Source: Mytilinidion resinicola (lineage: Eukaryota; Ascomycota; Dothideomycetes; Mytilinidiales; Mytilinidiaceae). Taken from it: a stretch of DNA of 64,000 nt. Location of the stretch: positions 1,543,838 to 1,607,837 of the forward strand of contig NW_022985441.1 of the NCBI RefSeq assembly GCF_010093595.1, read 5' to 3'. A program made the position numbers and the translations under genes. The notes beneath the pieces were generated by a model, which did no database searches, had not been told where the DNA came from, and saw nothing but the letters and a program-made list of their open reading frames with translations. Below, one piece after another: positions 47,355 to 57,399 of the stretch (its first letter is position 1; each line of letters begins with the position of its first letter).

Positions 47355-49857
47355 TAGTCGACCGTTACAGTCTGCCAGCGCTTTCGATTCAACATTTCCT
47401 TGCGTATCTTACAACCATACTATTAGTGTAATACGATTCCATATCTCGGGCGGCTTTCCAATCATTTCTATACCAGCCTGCCAGTTCAGCGCACACCGCC
47501 AGCCATCACGTTGACGTCGCACGCACGAACGGGCCCGTCAGGTACGGACTCGATTCCAGAGGATGCAAAGAGGAGTGCACGAATCACAAAAATACGAAGG
47601 GGCAGGCCGCATTTTGGTTGGTGTTTTGGGCGTTTTACACACTTTCCTCGATCGACGGCAGGGGAAAGCGGATCGGGGTAAACATTTCAAAGTCTTTCGT
47701 TACTGCTTACACTTTTCTTCATCTGCATAATACCTTTCTCCCACACTATTACCCTTTTTCTGTATCTGCGGGAATAGCACAGCCAGCGACACTTTGCAAT
47801 AGAGAGTTCCACGTTTCCCTTGCGTTTTGCGTTTGTTTCCTGAACTTGAAATCACTTTTTTTGGCGGCATAGTTGTCATTGCATGCAGGTGTCGGCAATG
47901 GGAACATCGGGGTTCCTCAGGTTGCGAAATTTGTGTCTTTTTTTCTGCTTCATACCCCCAATCCCACAAACTCTCTTCGAGAGTCATGGGCGCCCATAGT
48001 TTTTATCCCTTTCGTCTCTTCTGAGACTGGCAAGGAAATTGCCATTGTGTAACAAATACCAAATTCCATCCGTCCAAACCCACCACCATTTTCCTCCTTG
48101 TACTTTTTCGGACACCTTTTAGAGATACCTAGAGAGCGCTGCTTGTTGCTTTTTTGTTGTTCACACATCAAATTTGCCCTTATTTTCTTTATAACTGAAT
48201 CAATCTCCTTTGTCGTCTGTCGGACTGTAAAATGAACCACTTGTTACAATTAGCTGAGCTGCCGTTTTTCTGGGAGGGGGTTTTTGGAGTAAGACCAACG
48301 TGTCTTGGTCTGGTCGTTGTGGGGAGGTGTCTCGTCTATGTCGGGTGTCTGAGAAGGGGTCTGGTCTCGTGAAGACCCACCGCGTTAGTAGTGTACGTGT
48401 TTTCGTAGATCTTAATGCTGAAGATTGGAGACGGCGTTGGCCGGGGCTCTGAGACTGTTGTCCTATCACACTCGCTCCATCGTGTGTCTTCATGCAGAAA
48501 CTAGTCTTACGTGATGGAGATGGCGCTGTATCTGCTTTCGGCCGTCAATATCAAGCCATAACCCCCGATTCGACACCCGCCTCGCCCTTACCCACAGACT
48601 CACCTGCAGCGACAAAAGCATTGCCCACAGCTCAAAACCTATCACCAGCCAAACGCTCCCCATTTCCCCACTACCAGTCGACTCCTCCAGTGAATTAGAA
48701 ACCAGAGCCAACCAAGCAAGCACCCCCCCCACATCGCACACCCATCCCGTCACACCACTCTCATCTCCACACTCTCACGCGCACAGCCCACGTTCCAATC
48801 CGCTCGAACGCAACGCCAGACGCATTTCCTCTCTAATGTCCACCCCCAAACACACGTTGGTACCCGATTGGCGCCCTCGGGCGTGGCTATCGGCGCTTGT
48901 CTTGCGGGCGTCCACCCACCGCCCCAAAACATGCGGTCTCCGAGTCGTGCGTCGCTTCCGCGCGCGGCGGCTGCAGCGGGTGCCGAAAGAAGAGGTTTGT
49001 GGTAGCATGTGGCCTTTTGGGGGGGGGGGGGGAAACTGGCTGCTGGCTTTGGTTTTACTGGAGGGATGGCGATGCTTGTGGGGGTCTGATGCGGGGAGAC
49101 GGGGGGCGTTGGTGGTACGGTTGGGGTGTGGGCGACGTGGTTCCTGTTGCTTTGGGGGGGGGTTTACGATTTGGAGGATGTGGGGGTGGAGGGAGGGAGG
49201 GAGGGAGGTGGGATCTGGGGTGAGTTGGGCGATGGCGCTTGCCGCGGTTGGAGGAAAGGAATGGATTTGGAGGATGTTTTGAAAGTGCTGTAAGTGGTGG
49301 TGTGCTATTGTAGAGGCGTCCTGTTTTGAGGAATACGTGCCAGGTATTCAATCACGTGACCTTTCTACTTATGATATAGTTATCTCTTCAACTGTTTAGA
49401 CTCTTTTGAGGGTTTTTTTTAGAACATCTAGGGCGTCTTAATAAGTCTGGAATATACAAGGGTTCTATCTACTTGGAATAAAGCTGCTTCTATTAAAAGT
49501 CTACTAGAAGCGTATAAAAGTGTGCATATAACTACTAGCCCTATTTATTCACTATATTCTTTTGGTGAAGTGTTAGGACGTGAAAAGTGCTGTAGTTCAA
49601 CTTTAGTAATGACAGTAGAAGATGAGGGCCTGAGATAACCATGCTGAGTTGCTTTCAGGACTTTTCTAAGTACGTAAATTCAATACCAGCCTTGGATTCA
49701 AGAACTCCAAACGCCTATTGCGAATCGCTATATGCCCTCTCTCCATTGTATACATTATACTATCGTAAACGCCCTCGCATGTATCATCCCTGAAACAATG
49801 ATATGTAATCCTTCTTATATGCGCCGGCAAACCTTGCTCCATATTGGATATAACCTC
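47355..49857. other. Kinase 3' region and spacer without a supported gene
   Basis: T-rich 3' flank from 47355 to about 48200, then mixed sequence. The 148-codon frame at 48836-49282 is made mostly of poly-G and GGGA repeat translation. From about 49360 to 49620 the DNA is AT-rich and TA-dense, resembling repeat DNA decayed by C-to-T change. No gene could be supported. Confidence 0.45.
49019..49032. repeat. Poly-G tract
   Basis: A run of 14 G. Further G-runs follow, including GGGA units near 49190-49210. Together they could form G-quadruplexes on the plus strand and are prone to length errors. Confidence 0.85.
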
Positions 49858-50832
49858 TTAGGCTTCATCTCCATTCGTAGCATCTTGTCCCGGATTGGCT
49901 TCTTCATAGTTGAAGTACTTAACGAATCTGTAATAGCCAGCAGCTAAGGCGCCACCAAGGAACGGTCCCACCCAGTAGATCCAGTGATAGCCAGGGAACT
50001 GCGTAGCAGCGACAGCGGGACCGAAACTACGGGCTGGGTTCAAAGAGCCTCCGGTATAGTAGACGCCTATATCAAGTTAACTTCTGACGTTTAACGAGAT
50101 CGTCTTAAGAAAACATGACGTACCGCCCATCATCGCAACAAAAAGCGCGAGTCCAACGCCCACCGGCGCGATGAACGTATCTTTGCTCTTCTCGACGGCG
50201 AGCATAAGCACCACGAAGACCAGTTCGGCCGTCATGAACATTTCGATGAAAACGCCTTGCGCAATGCTTGTACCCGGCGAAAGCGTGGTATTGGTGCTGG
50301 CGATGTCGCCGGGGAACATGCAGGAAACGAGAGCGCCTGCACACATTGCGGCGATGATTTGGGCTGGGAAAAGGATCAAGCCGCGTATAGGTGGAAGCGC
50401 GCCTGCAAGAACCATGCCGAAGGTGACCTTCGACGTTTGTGAGCACTCAGCACTTCGTGGGAAAATCGGGTCCAGCTTGGACTGGATGGATGCGAAAATA
50501 CATACCGCAGGGTTGAACAGCCCGCCACTGATTCGGTAGAAAGCCCAGACATTGACCAACAAGCTGAAGCCATAAACCAGAGCCGTGAAGATATTCTGCT
50601 GGCTGCTTGGTCCGCCATTGGCCAACGATTTCTCGCTGGCCTGTGTGGTAAGCATGATTTGGCATGCAAAGGAGAAGTACAGGAACATGAACGTCCCTAC
50701 GAACTCCCCCGACGCGGCGACTAAGTGTGCTTGAAAGGTGCCGAGCCTTGGAGGTAATCGCCCACTGCGTTGGCCGTTTGCGTGGCCACCCTGTTGATGT
50801 TTGGGTTCGCGATGGACGGGGAGACGTGCCAT
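49858..50832 (-). CDS. Aquaporin
   Basis: Three exons on the minus strand, 50832-50506, 50427-50124 and 50066-49858, give 279 residues. Intron 1 is GTATGT...GAAG and intron 2 GTACGT...TATAG. Six membrane segments are visible, from [18 protein letters not shown] to [18 protein letters not shown]. Both pore-lining NPA boxes are exact: SGGLFNPA at 107-109 (intron 1 falls directly after it) and [14 protein letters not shown] at 220-222. With two canonical NPA boxes and short tails it resembles orthodox fungal aquaporins more than the long aquaglyceroporins. Position-for-position comparison with mammalian AQP1 places Met where the selectivity-filter His would be, which could widen the pore. That alignment was done by eye. 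Substrate (water, or also glycerol or H2O2) is undetermined. Confidence 0.9.
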
Positions 50833-51987
50833 CGTTCTTGCTTGGATGAATCAGGAGGGTATAGGTGTAAAGATGATGGGATGGACCAAGCTGTTTACGC
50901 GGAGAAGTTCAGGAAGAAATGATATAAGCACAGTTGACTGTCGAGTAGGAAATATCTCTGCTTCCAAACGTGCAAACACGTCTGCACAAATTCCCCCCGC
51001 ACATCCATCTGCACACTGACAACATGGCGGAAGATAGGAGTCTTAGCGCGGCCTATGAAATGCTTAACGCAAAGAAAATGACAGATAGATGATGACGGAG
51101 AAGGCGTAGTGTGGAACGAGTTGTTAGCGCCCGCCGTCACTATGCAGCGTGATGATCCCGCGGAGCATCCGTCCCCCATCGTCCCAAGGGAAACGCGATC
51201 GCCCACGGAACCTATATGCATGAGCGCGTTCTAGCCATGGTTTGGCAGGCTGTCGGGCTTTTCTATTAGTTGGCGGTTGCGGTCGAGAGGCAGATTGGAT
51301 TTGTTGAAATATATTGATGAGTTTTAGTGACACGGCGCCTGACGTCGGAGTGATGATTTCTGGTTTGCAGAGTCCAAGCAACTTTGACCCCCTTGTCAAG
51401 CCTCCTACCAGGGCCACATACACCACCTTTTGTGTATCATGGGCGACTGCTTGAATATTAGGTGCCTCCTTGGCGTCTCGGTAGGTGTTGGAGTTGTAGT
51501 CGTTGTGATAGGTTGCAAGCACTTCAGTTCCTTCGCTCACCCGCAGTTCTCCAACACGCTGGAACCCAGACACATACATGCCAAAATCTGCGGATCGTGC
51601 AACAGGGGATGAGTCTGTCCCTCCAGTCTTAAAGGGTCCTGTAACGATCAATGGACAAGGTAGCTATCAGCCACGAATCTTCACATTCACGTCAGCAGTC
51701 ATTTTTCAGAGAGGTAATATGTATTTCTTGGGCAAAGGATGCGGGATTCCGGGGCAGACCTACTCCTTCAGATTCATTTCTCAAGCCGATAGTCTCGTTG
51801 GTAGGAAATACATTGGTAGTTGGTGTTGGGATCCCGCTTCTCCCTGAGGGTCGCACACGACGTTGGGTCGGCAAGGCTATCGACTCTTCTTACCCGCAAT
51901 CCCATTCCTCCCCACTTCTCAAACCACCAACCGCGGGATACATCACGAAGATATCGTAGCAAATGAGGAGTATTCATCTAGGAAAAA
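50833..51987. other. Aquaporin upstream region and unresolved frames
   Basis: The first few hundred bases hold the aquaporin promoter. On the minus strand from 51977 to 51124 there are open frames that might be exons of an unknown gene (one holds GMYVSGFQRVGELRVSEGTE). They have no family resemblance, the first frame requires a shift, and the second lacks an ATG. I leave it unannotated. Confidence 0.35.
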
Positions 51988-52173
51988 ATGACGACGACTT
52001 CTTCCACCAAACTTCGGTTCAAACCCCCACATCCAACCTTTACCGCTGAAGTCGAAGGACGCAACCTCACAAAGTCCGTATTAGACTCCGTGATGAACCA
52101 ACTCAAAGCATACAAACTGCGCCAATCCTACGCGTGCCTCCGGCAACGATCGCGGTCTTACCGGCAAGACTGA
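51988..52173 (+). pseudogene. N-terminal scrap of a TauD-like alpha-ketoglutarate-dependent dioxygenase
   Basis: The 61-codon frame opens with LRFKPPHPTFTAEVEGRNLT and KSVLDSV, the start of fungal TauD/2,4-D-type dioxygenases (family pattern: F-PLHPTFGAEVEG-DF-KPV). After NQLKAYK the similarity ends and a stop follows. The iron-binding His-x-Asp motif is not present in any frame downstream, so only the first 35 or so residues survive. Confidence 0.5.
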
Positions 52174-52673
52174 AAAAGGCTTTAAGATATGGAGAAGTCA
52201 TGCCTAGATACTCAAAAGTATGCCAAACTGATCAGAGAGGGTGTGCCCTGTTCACAAAATAGTCCGAACTCTACGACAATAGTGCTATTCAACGGTCAAA
52301 CCTAGTCTGATCACTGGAGCTAGTGTAGGTACCTATCCCAGTGGTGTGGCGCAGGCGTGATGCTTGAGAGCTATTCCGCTTGTGCCGCAATCCATGGAAG
52401 CCAGCCAGGAAGATGAGCATGAGCATCGCCAACCGAGTCGTACGCCATCTAGTGTAATTACTCCAACCGGCAAAGCTTTGCGAGTCAGCTTCCAAACCTT
52501 TCGTCTCTTGAAAAATCATGTTAGCGCTTTAGCATTCAAGGTTATCAACTGTTTGGTTTAATATTTCACATCTATGACTTGATTAGCGAAAAGTTGGTCT
52601 CAACGACACTTTATTAGCTAATTGGAACAGCTGCTCGCTTTGAGGTGTTTTATACTGCTCTACCAAACGCAAC

Positions 52674-53075
52674 ATGCCGTCTGCGCAAGAAATTACAAAG
52701 CATCGGAATCGTCACTCATGCTGGATCGTGATTGAAGGTCATACATACGATGTGACAGACTTCCTTGACAAGCATCCAGGCGGCCCAGACACCATTCTTC
52801 GGTATGCTGGAAAGGCTCGTGTCGATTTTTTTTGGAATATGTCTAGCTCTAATTTATCTCGAGGACGCCACAGAAGCGTATAGACCGATACACCCTCCTG
52901 GCACAATCGAGAAAGAGCTTCACCAAAGTAGGTTAAAAGCATATCCAAGGCTATTTTTCCTGACTTCGAATAGGTAAACATCTTGGCCTAGTAGATCTCT
53001 CCACCTTTGGAAAGGACAAATCGTCCGCAAAACTATCTCGTAGCAATGCATCACCGGAAGACCGAAGCCGCGTCC
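52674..53075 (+). pseudogene. Cytochrome b5 half of a flavocytochrome b2-type (L-lactate dehydrogenase) gene
   Basis: Exon 1 (52674-52814) gives a cytochrome b5 domain: TKHRNRHSCWIVIEGHTYDV, DFLDKHPGGPDTILRYAGK, with the first haem ligand in HPGG. A 49-base intron (52815-52863) begins GC and ends GAG. Exon 2 (52864-52927) adds DATEAYRPIHPPGTIEKEL, with the second haem ligand in IHPPG. A standard intron (GTAGGT...AATAG) leads to exon 3 from 52974: SKHLGLVDLSTFGKDKSS, the start of the linker to the flavin domain. After about 53075 no FMN-dehydrogenase sequence follows. The frame runs on antisense to the regulator gene. The missing half is found inverted at 56.3-57.3 kb. Confidence 0.8.
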
Positions 53076-53202
53076 ACCTACTCCCGCGACAGTGCCATTC
53101 TTTCACCCATCCCAAAAGAGAAAAGGATATTTTTGAGAGGGTTGGCGTTTCGTCCGTTACTCCACGAATATGTCTCTATTCCTTTGATTGTTGTAACTCG
53201 AC

Positions 53203-55470
53203 TCATGACTGCCAGTTGCTCATGATAATATTATTCCACAGATCCAAATCCTCCCACACCAACTCCCCTTCCGCAGGCCTCCACTCGTCCACCCCCTGTT
53301 CTCTCCTCGCGCCGTCCATAGCCATACCCCCCTCTTGGTCCCACGCCTGGCTCTGAACCAGACTCGCCGGCGTCGCCACAACATTCTGCGCACCCAACTG
53401 CCCACTCGCATCCTGCACCGGTGCCTCCTGCTGCGTCCAATTCGCCTCAATAATCTCCCTCGCGACCCTTATCGGCCGCCGCAGCTGACGCAACGTCCGC
53501 CTCGCAAACGACAACCCACCCGCCACGGCCTCCATGATCCGCATCGCGCGATTAAACAGATCAACCGCCGGCCGTATCAGCTCCTCGCCATTACTCCGCC
53601 GCACAATCACACAGATGACCGGCACTAACGCACCCGTCAGATGCAGCCCATACGCATACCGCTCCGCCCGCCTCAATCCACCAGAGCTATACGACAGCTC
53701 GACCGCCGCCACCATATCCGTCGCGATGTCCATGCAGAGCCGCGCGGTGCGCGCCGCGTAGCGCAGCGACACCATCTCGCCGCGGCGCAGCAGCATGCGC
53801 AGCGCGCGGATGCGCAGGTAGAGCACGAAGCTCTGCTGGACGCGGAAGGCGGGCGCCGGGTCGGCGGCGGCGGCCGCGTGCGGCGGCGGCCACAGCAGGC
53901 TCGCGGGCGTCTGCCGGCCCAGCGCCAGGATCTTCGCGTCCATGGCGGCGATGAAGGCTGGGTTGGCGGGCTTGCGCACGCGCACGCCGAACAGGGCGTC
54001 CCAGATCGTGGAGGAGAGCTGCGCCCACGCGATGATTTGGAGGAGGTAGGGGATCAGGGAGGCGCTGTGGGTTTCCGGCAAGGGCGGGCAGTTGGGGTAG
54101 AGCATGCGGTCGTCGACGCAAGAGGGGAGGGCGACGTCGAAGTCGTCGTCGCAGAGGAGGTCGGGCACGCCCGAGTTCTGGGCCACGTTGTGGTTGAGGC
54201 AGTAGAGGGACCAGAAGAGGCGCTGGCGGTAGGTGCGGTCGTAGAAGCTGCAGGAGGCGCCGCCCCAGGAGGGCTCGTTGTGCAGGCCGAGCTGGAAGCA
54301 GAGGCGGATGGCGGTGCCCATGGTGTCGTAGGCCGCGTTGAGGCGCGAGATGTACAGGCAGTAGGAGCTCTTGATGAGCAGGATTTGAATCGTCGTGATG
54401 TTGGCTTTCTCGAGCCAGGTCGCGTGGCTGAGGAGCTTCTCGCCGCGGGAGAACTCTTTGCAGCCGGGGGGGTTGTCGTCGGATGTGCAGATGTCGTACA
54501 GGATACGGCCAACGGCCATCATGAAGTTGAGGAGTGCTGCGAATTGGACGGAAACGCTCTTGCTCATGCAGTTCGTGTCGTTTGCGAGGAACGCTGCGAA
54601 TTGAGCGCGGAAATGGGCTTCGTTGATACAAGGATAGTGCGGTTGTATGTTTGCGAAGTAAATGTCCAGGGACTGCATGACTTTGTCCATATCCTCCAGT
54701 CGCGTCTGGTCCACAATCTGATCTAGATCGCGTTTCACACTAGCCGACAGATTCTCGTAGTCCATGGTCTCGGAGCCTGGCTCCTCAGGTAGCAAAAGCA
54801 TTGGATCGTCGCCTTTCCCGAGGTCGCGAGCAACAGAGCGGTCCAGGACGTCGATCTGGTGGAAGAAAGGGGATCCGCCCGCAACCTTGATATTGAGTTC
54901 GAAGACATTCTTTGGTGAACCGACTACTGACGTATTCGTTGGTGAGAACTGCGAGGGGCCTACTGGGGCTTCAGTAGGTTTCGATTGCTGTGCGGTGGTG
55001 CGGTCGCGCTCCTGGTCTCTCATCCAAGCCAGCTCTCTCTTGAGGGCTTCATAATCTTGCTCGAGAGTTTGGGTGCGGGATGCCAGCTCAGTGTTACTAT
55101 TTTGGTCAGGCGACCTTCCTGGACGAGATTCTAGGCGAGATTCGGGATCAATCGTACTGCGATTTTCGGAGGTCGAGTTCGGCGTGGATAGATGTGTGGT
55201 CTTTTGTTTCTTTGATCGATTGGTTGGTGTATAAGCACATTCAGATCTCGAGTATCGGCAATTTCTACATGGAGTCCCGCCTGTGCATTTCCTCTTTCGC
55301 CGTTGGCATTCGATGCAGGCATGTAGTGTGTATCTTTGGCGGACCCTGACTGGTTGCTCGTCGCTCGATGTCATTGCGTCGGTTGAACTGAAGCTTGTCT
55401 GGACCGCTCTTGCATCAAAACTTCCTGGTCCTAGGAGTGTCGAGCTGCCTCTAATGAATTCCCAATACAT
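53203..55470 (-). CDS. Zn2Cys6 fungal transcription factor
   Basis: One exon of 755 residues from the ATG at 55470. The ATG at 55374 (Met 33, MTSSDEQPVRVRQRYTL) is an equally likely start, close to the zinc cluster. The binuclear cluster is CIECQRRKRKC-TGGTPC-RNC-RYSRSEC, with cysteines at 52, 55, 62, 68, 71 and 78, followed by a basic linker and a short coiled coil (TLEQDYEALKRELAWMRDQE). The middle region fits the fungal-specific regulator domain: YFANIQPHYPCINEAHFRAQ, then FSRGEKLLSHATWLEKANIT and TYRQRLFWSLYCLNHNVAQN. The C-terminus is acidic (ELVWEDLDLWNNIIM), a likely activation segment. It binds DNA, target unknown. It is the only intact gene between the two halves of the split flavocytochrome gene, which suggests it once regulated neighbours here. 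Confidence 0.88.
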   Translation of the reverse strand: MYWEFIRGSSTLLGPGSFDARAVQTSFSSTDAMTSSDEQPVRVRQRYTLHACIECQRRKRKCTGGTPCRNCRYSRSECAYTPTNRSKKQKTTHLSTPNSTSENRSTIDPESRLESRPGRSPDQNSNTELASRTQTLEQDYEALKRELAWMRDQERDRTTAQQSKPTEAPVGPSQFSPTNTSVVGSPKNVFELNIKVAGGSPFFHQIDVLDRSVARDLGKGDDPMLLLPEEPGSETMDYENLSASVKRDLDQIVDQTRLEDMDKVMQSLDIYFANIQPHYPCINEAHFRAQFAAFLANDTNCMSKSVSVQFAALLNFMMAVGRILYDICTSDDNPPGCKEFSRGEKLLSHATWLEKANITTIQILLIKSSYCLYISRLNAAYDTMGTAIRLCFQLGLHNEPSWGGASCSFYDRTYRQRLFWSLYCLNHNVAQNSGVPDLLCDDDFDVALPSCVDDRMLYPNCPPLPETHSASLIPYLLQIIAWAQLSSTIWDALFGVRVRKPANPAFIAAMDAKILALGRQTPASLLWPPPHAAAAADPAPAFRVQQSFVLYLRIRALRMLLRRGEMVSLRYAARTARLCMDIATDMVAAVELSYSSGGLRRAERYAYGLHLTGALVPVICVIVRRSNGEELIRPAVDLFNRAMRIMEAVAGGLSFARRTLRQLRRPIRVAREIIEANWTQQEAPVQDASGQLGAQNVVATPASLVQSQAWDQEGGMAMDGARREQGVDEWRPAEGELVWEDLDLWNNIIMSNWQS

Positions 55471-56290
55471 CCAGTTGTAATGAGTAGAAGAAGAACCCTG
55501 AAGAGATATCCGCCGTGTCGCTCCTAGCGCAAGGAATACAAATTGTGGGGAAATGAGACGTGGGTGAATTTGACGGTCACAAAGGGTTGGGTCCTTAAGT
55601 TAGATTAATAGCAGGTATGATCATGAAGGTACCCCGGGGCTTTTAGATGGATGTCGCGACGCATCGGAAGCAACAGATTGTCCCCCCGGTGCTTTCCGGC
55701 AATTCCTTCACTTGTTATGGATCTTTTTGCTCTCGATATCAGAGAAAAGATAGTATACAGTCAAGTAAGTGAATACTGCTGTGATAATATAAACAGAACT
55801 TGAACAGGTAAGTGGATTGAGTGTAGGAAGCAGGGGAATTTTAAAAAGCTATAGCGGGAAAGCAGACAGACGCGATCTTTTACTATGTAAGGTTCATCGG
55901 GCTAAATATGGTGCTAATTGAATCACCATCCAATGGTAGTACTCGGATTGCACTTTTGAACGTTGCGAATCAGTCCGCCCCGCAAACTCTTTTCCAAGAG
56001 TCTGGGGTATGGGGTTCTGGGAACGGAAGCGGAGCCCATCCTCTCCGAACCCGCGAAGAACTGTAGAAGGGAATGAAGCTGTAGCCGAGAACTTCCGGAA
56101 CTTTGATACACCAAATACCTTTCCGAAGACCTTTGTCAATGTGTATGTTAATCAATTGCTATCTGAACACTCACTAAATCGAGCTTGCTATGTAGCATGC
56201 TCGCGCAATGCGCTTGCTATATGTTCTAATAGGGTTGAGCACATTTCCAAAGTACTCTCTTTGCCGTCTTTTCCCGGGCTCTTTGAATTA
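55471..56290. other. Spacer upstream of the regulator
   Basis: About 800 bases, AT-rich around 55740-55920, carrying the regulator's promoter and the tail side of the FMN-dehydrogenase remnant. No gene seen. Confidence 0.5.
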
Positions 56291-56309
56291 TAGCTTGGTA
56301 TGGAACTTC

Positions 56310-57330
56310 TGAACCCAGGAATATCTACAGTAACTGACCTCTCTAGATCCTGCGTCTTGACCATATGCGGACGCAATTGATCTAGACCGGTCACACCCAG
56401 CGGTCGCATCGAGGTCTCCAGTTCGTCGCTGAGAACTGAGAGTAGATGATGGCGCTGAATCGATTTGACGTCCCCCGTGGTTGCTGAGATAAATGCTTTG
56501 GATGCCCATCTCACACGCAATCTTCGCATCTTCTGCCGTCAAGATGCCCTTGATAGATATTGGTCCACTATTACCCCACTCTTCTTTTATCCACTCTAGA
56601 TCATCCCAGCTCAATGTAGAAGAATGGGCTCCGCGCAAAACGAAATTGTCGTCTTTTCCTAGAGGGTGTCGTGAGCCCCAGAAAGGTACAACCTTCTCGC
56701 CCTTTTCGAGTGCATCTTTGATTCTATACCTGTCGTCTTCTTCACGCATACCCAAGACTGGGTTATCAACGGTAATAACGAGCGTTTTGAAACCTAACGC
56801 CCGGGCACGGCGAATCTGCGAGATTGTTTCTTCTTCCGTCTTTTTCACGTAGAGTTGGAAGAAGAGAACTCCGCCACCCTTGAATGTCGTCAGACAGATG
56901 GCGTTGATGAAATCTAGAAGAGACTGACTTGCTCCTGCTTTAGACATTCAACCAAGTCTTCATGAGACACCGAGGAGCTATTGCTCGGACAATACAGAAT
57001 ATTGTGCCTGGCCGCTCCTCGAACCAGACAAAGCTCGCCGTCGGGATGACCAAGCCGTGCCGATGCAGCCGGGGCGATGAAGAATGGAAGACTGCTCTTG
57101 AACCCCAGGATCGTGCGCTCTATGCTTACATGCTTGACATTTCTCAGTACACGCGGGCGAAACTGTACTCGGCTCCAGTCGCGGAGGTTATCCTCGTGGG
57201 ACTGAAAAGCTGCTGGGGAGAAGTACACCAAGCCCATTGAGCGAGTACTCTTTTAGCGGCGAGTTCGAAATCGTTGAGATTCATGCACGTCTCGATTGGT
57301 ATGGTCAAGGGGCAAAGCAGGCTTCGATGG
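56310..57330 (-). pseudogene. FMN-dehydrogenase half of a flavocytochrome b2-type gene, frame-broken with an internal deletion
   Basis: Minus-strand reading begins in the linker at about 57330 with PIETCMNLNDFELAAKRVL. One base appears lost near 57228-57232, moving the frame to VYFSPAAFQSHEDNLRDWSR. Then come VQFRPRVLRNV, GFKSSLPFFIAPAASARLGH and EDLVECLKQEQ. A 54-base intron (GTCAGT...TTCAAG, about 56939-56886) joins GGGVLFFQLYVKKTEEET, LGFKTLVITVDNPVLGMREE and ISIKGILTAEDAKIACEMG. YLSNHGGRQID keeps the catalytic His and substrate Arg. After about 56450 some 70 residues are missing, including the DGGIRRG and GRPF blocks that hold the FMN phosphate. In another frame the tail resumes: LSVLSDELETSMRPLGVTGL, DQLRPHMVKTQDLERSV. 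Family: FMN-dependent alpha-hydroxy-acid dehydrogenases. It cannot bind FMN properly. Confidence 0.82.
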
Positions 57331-57399
57331 GGATGCTGGGACGGTTGAGATTCAGATATATCGTTCCGACAGGCCTGCAACCTTGCTGGGCTTCCTTTC

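Noticed and set aside
51124..51977. Possible minus-strand gene in two or three exons
   Set aside because: The main frame has no ATG, the upstream frame needs a shift, and no family is recognisable. Kept only as a note.
53641..54726. 361-codon open frame on the plus strand
   Set aside because: It is antisense to the Zn2Cys6 regulator, in its most GC-rich part, and has Val/Ala/Glu/Gly-biased composition without motifs. The regulator on the other strand has clear domains.
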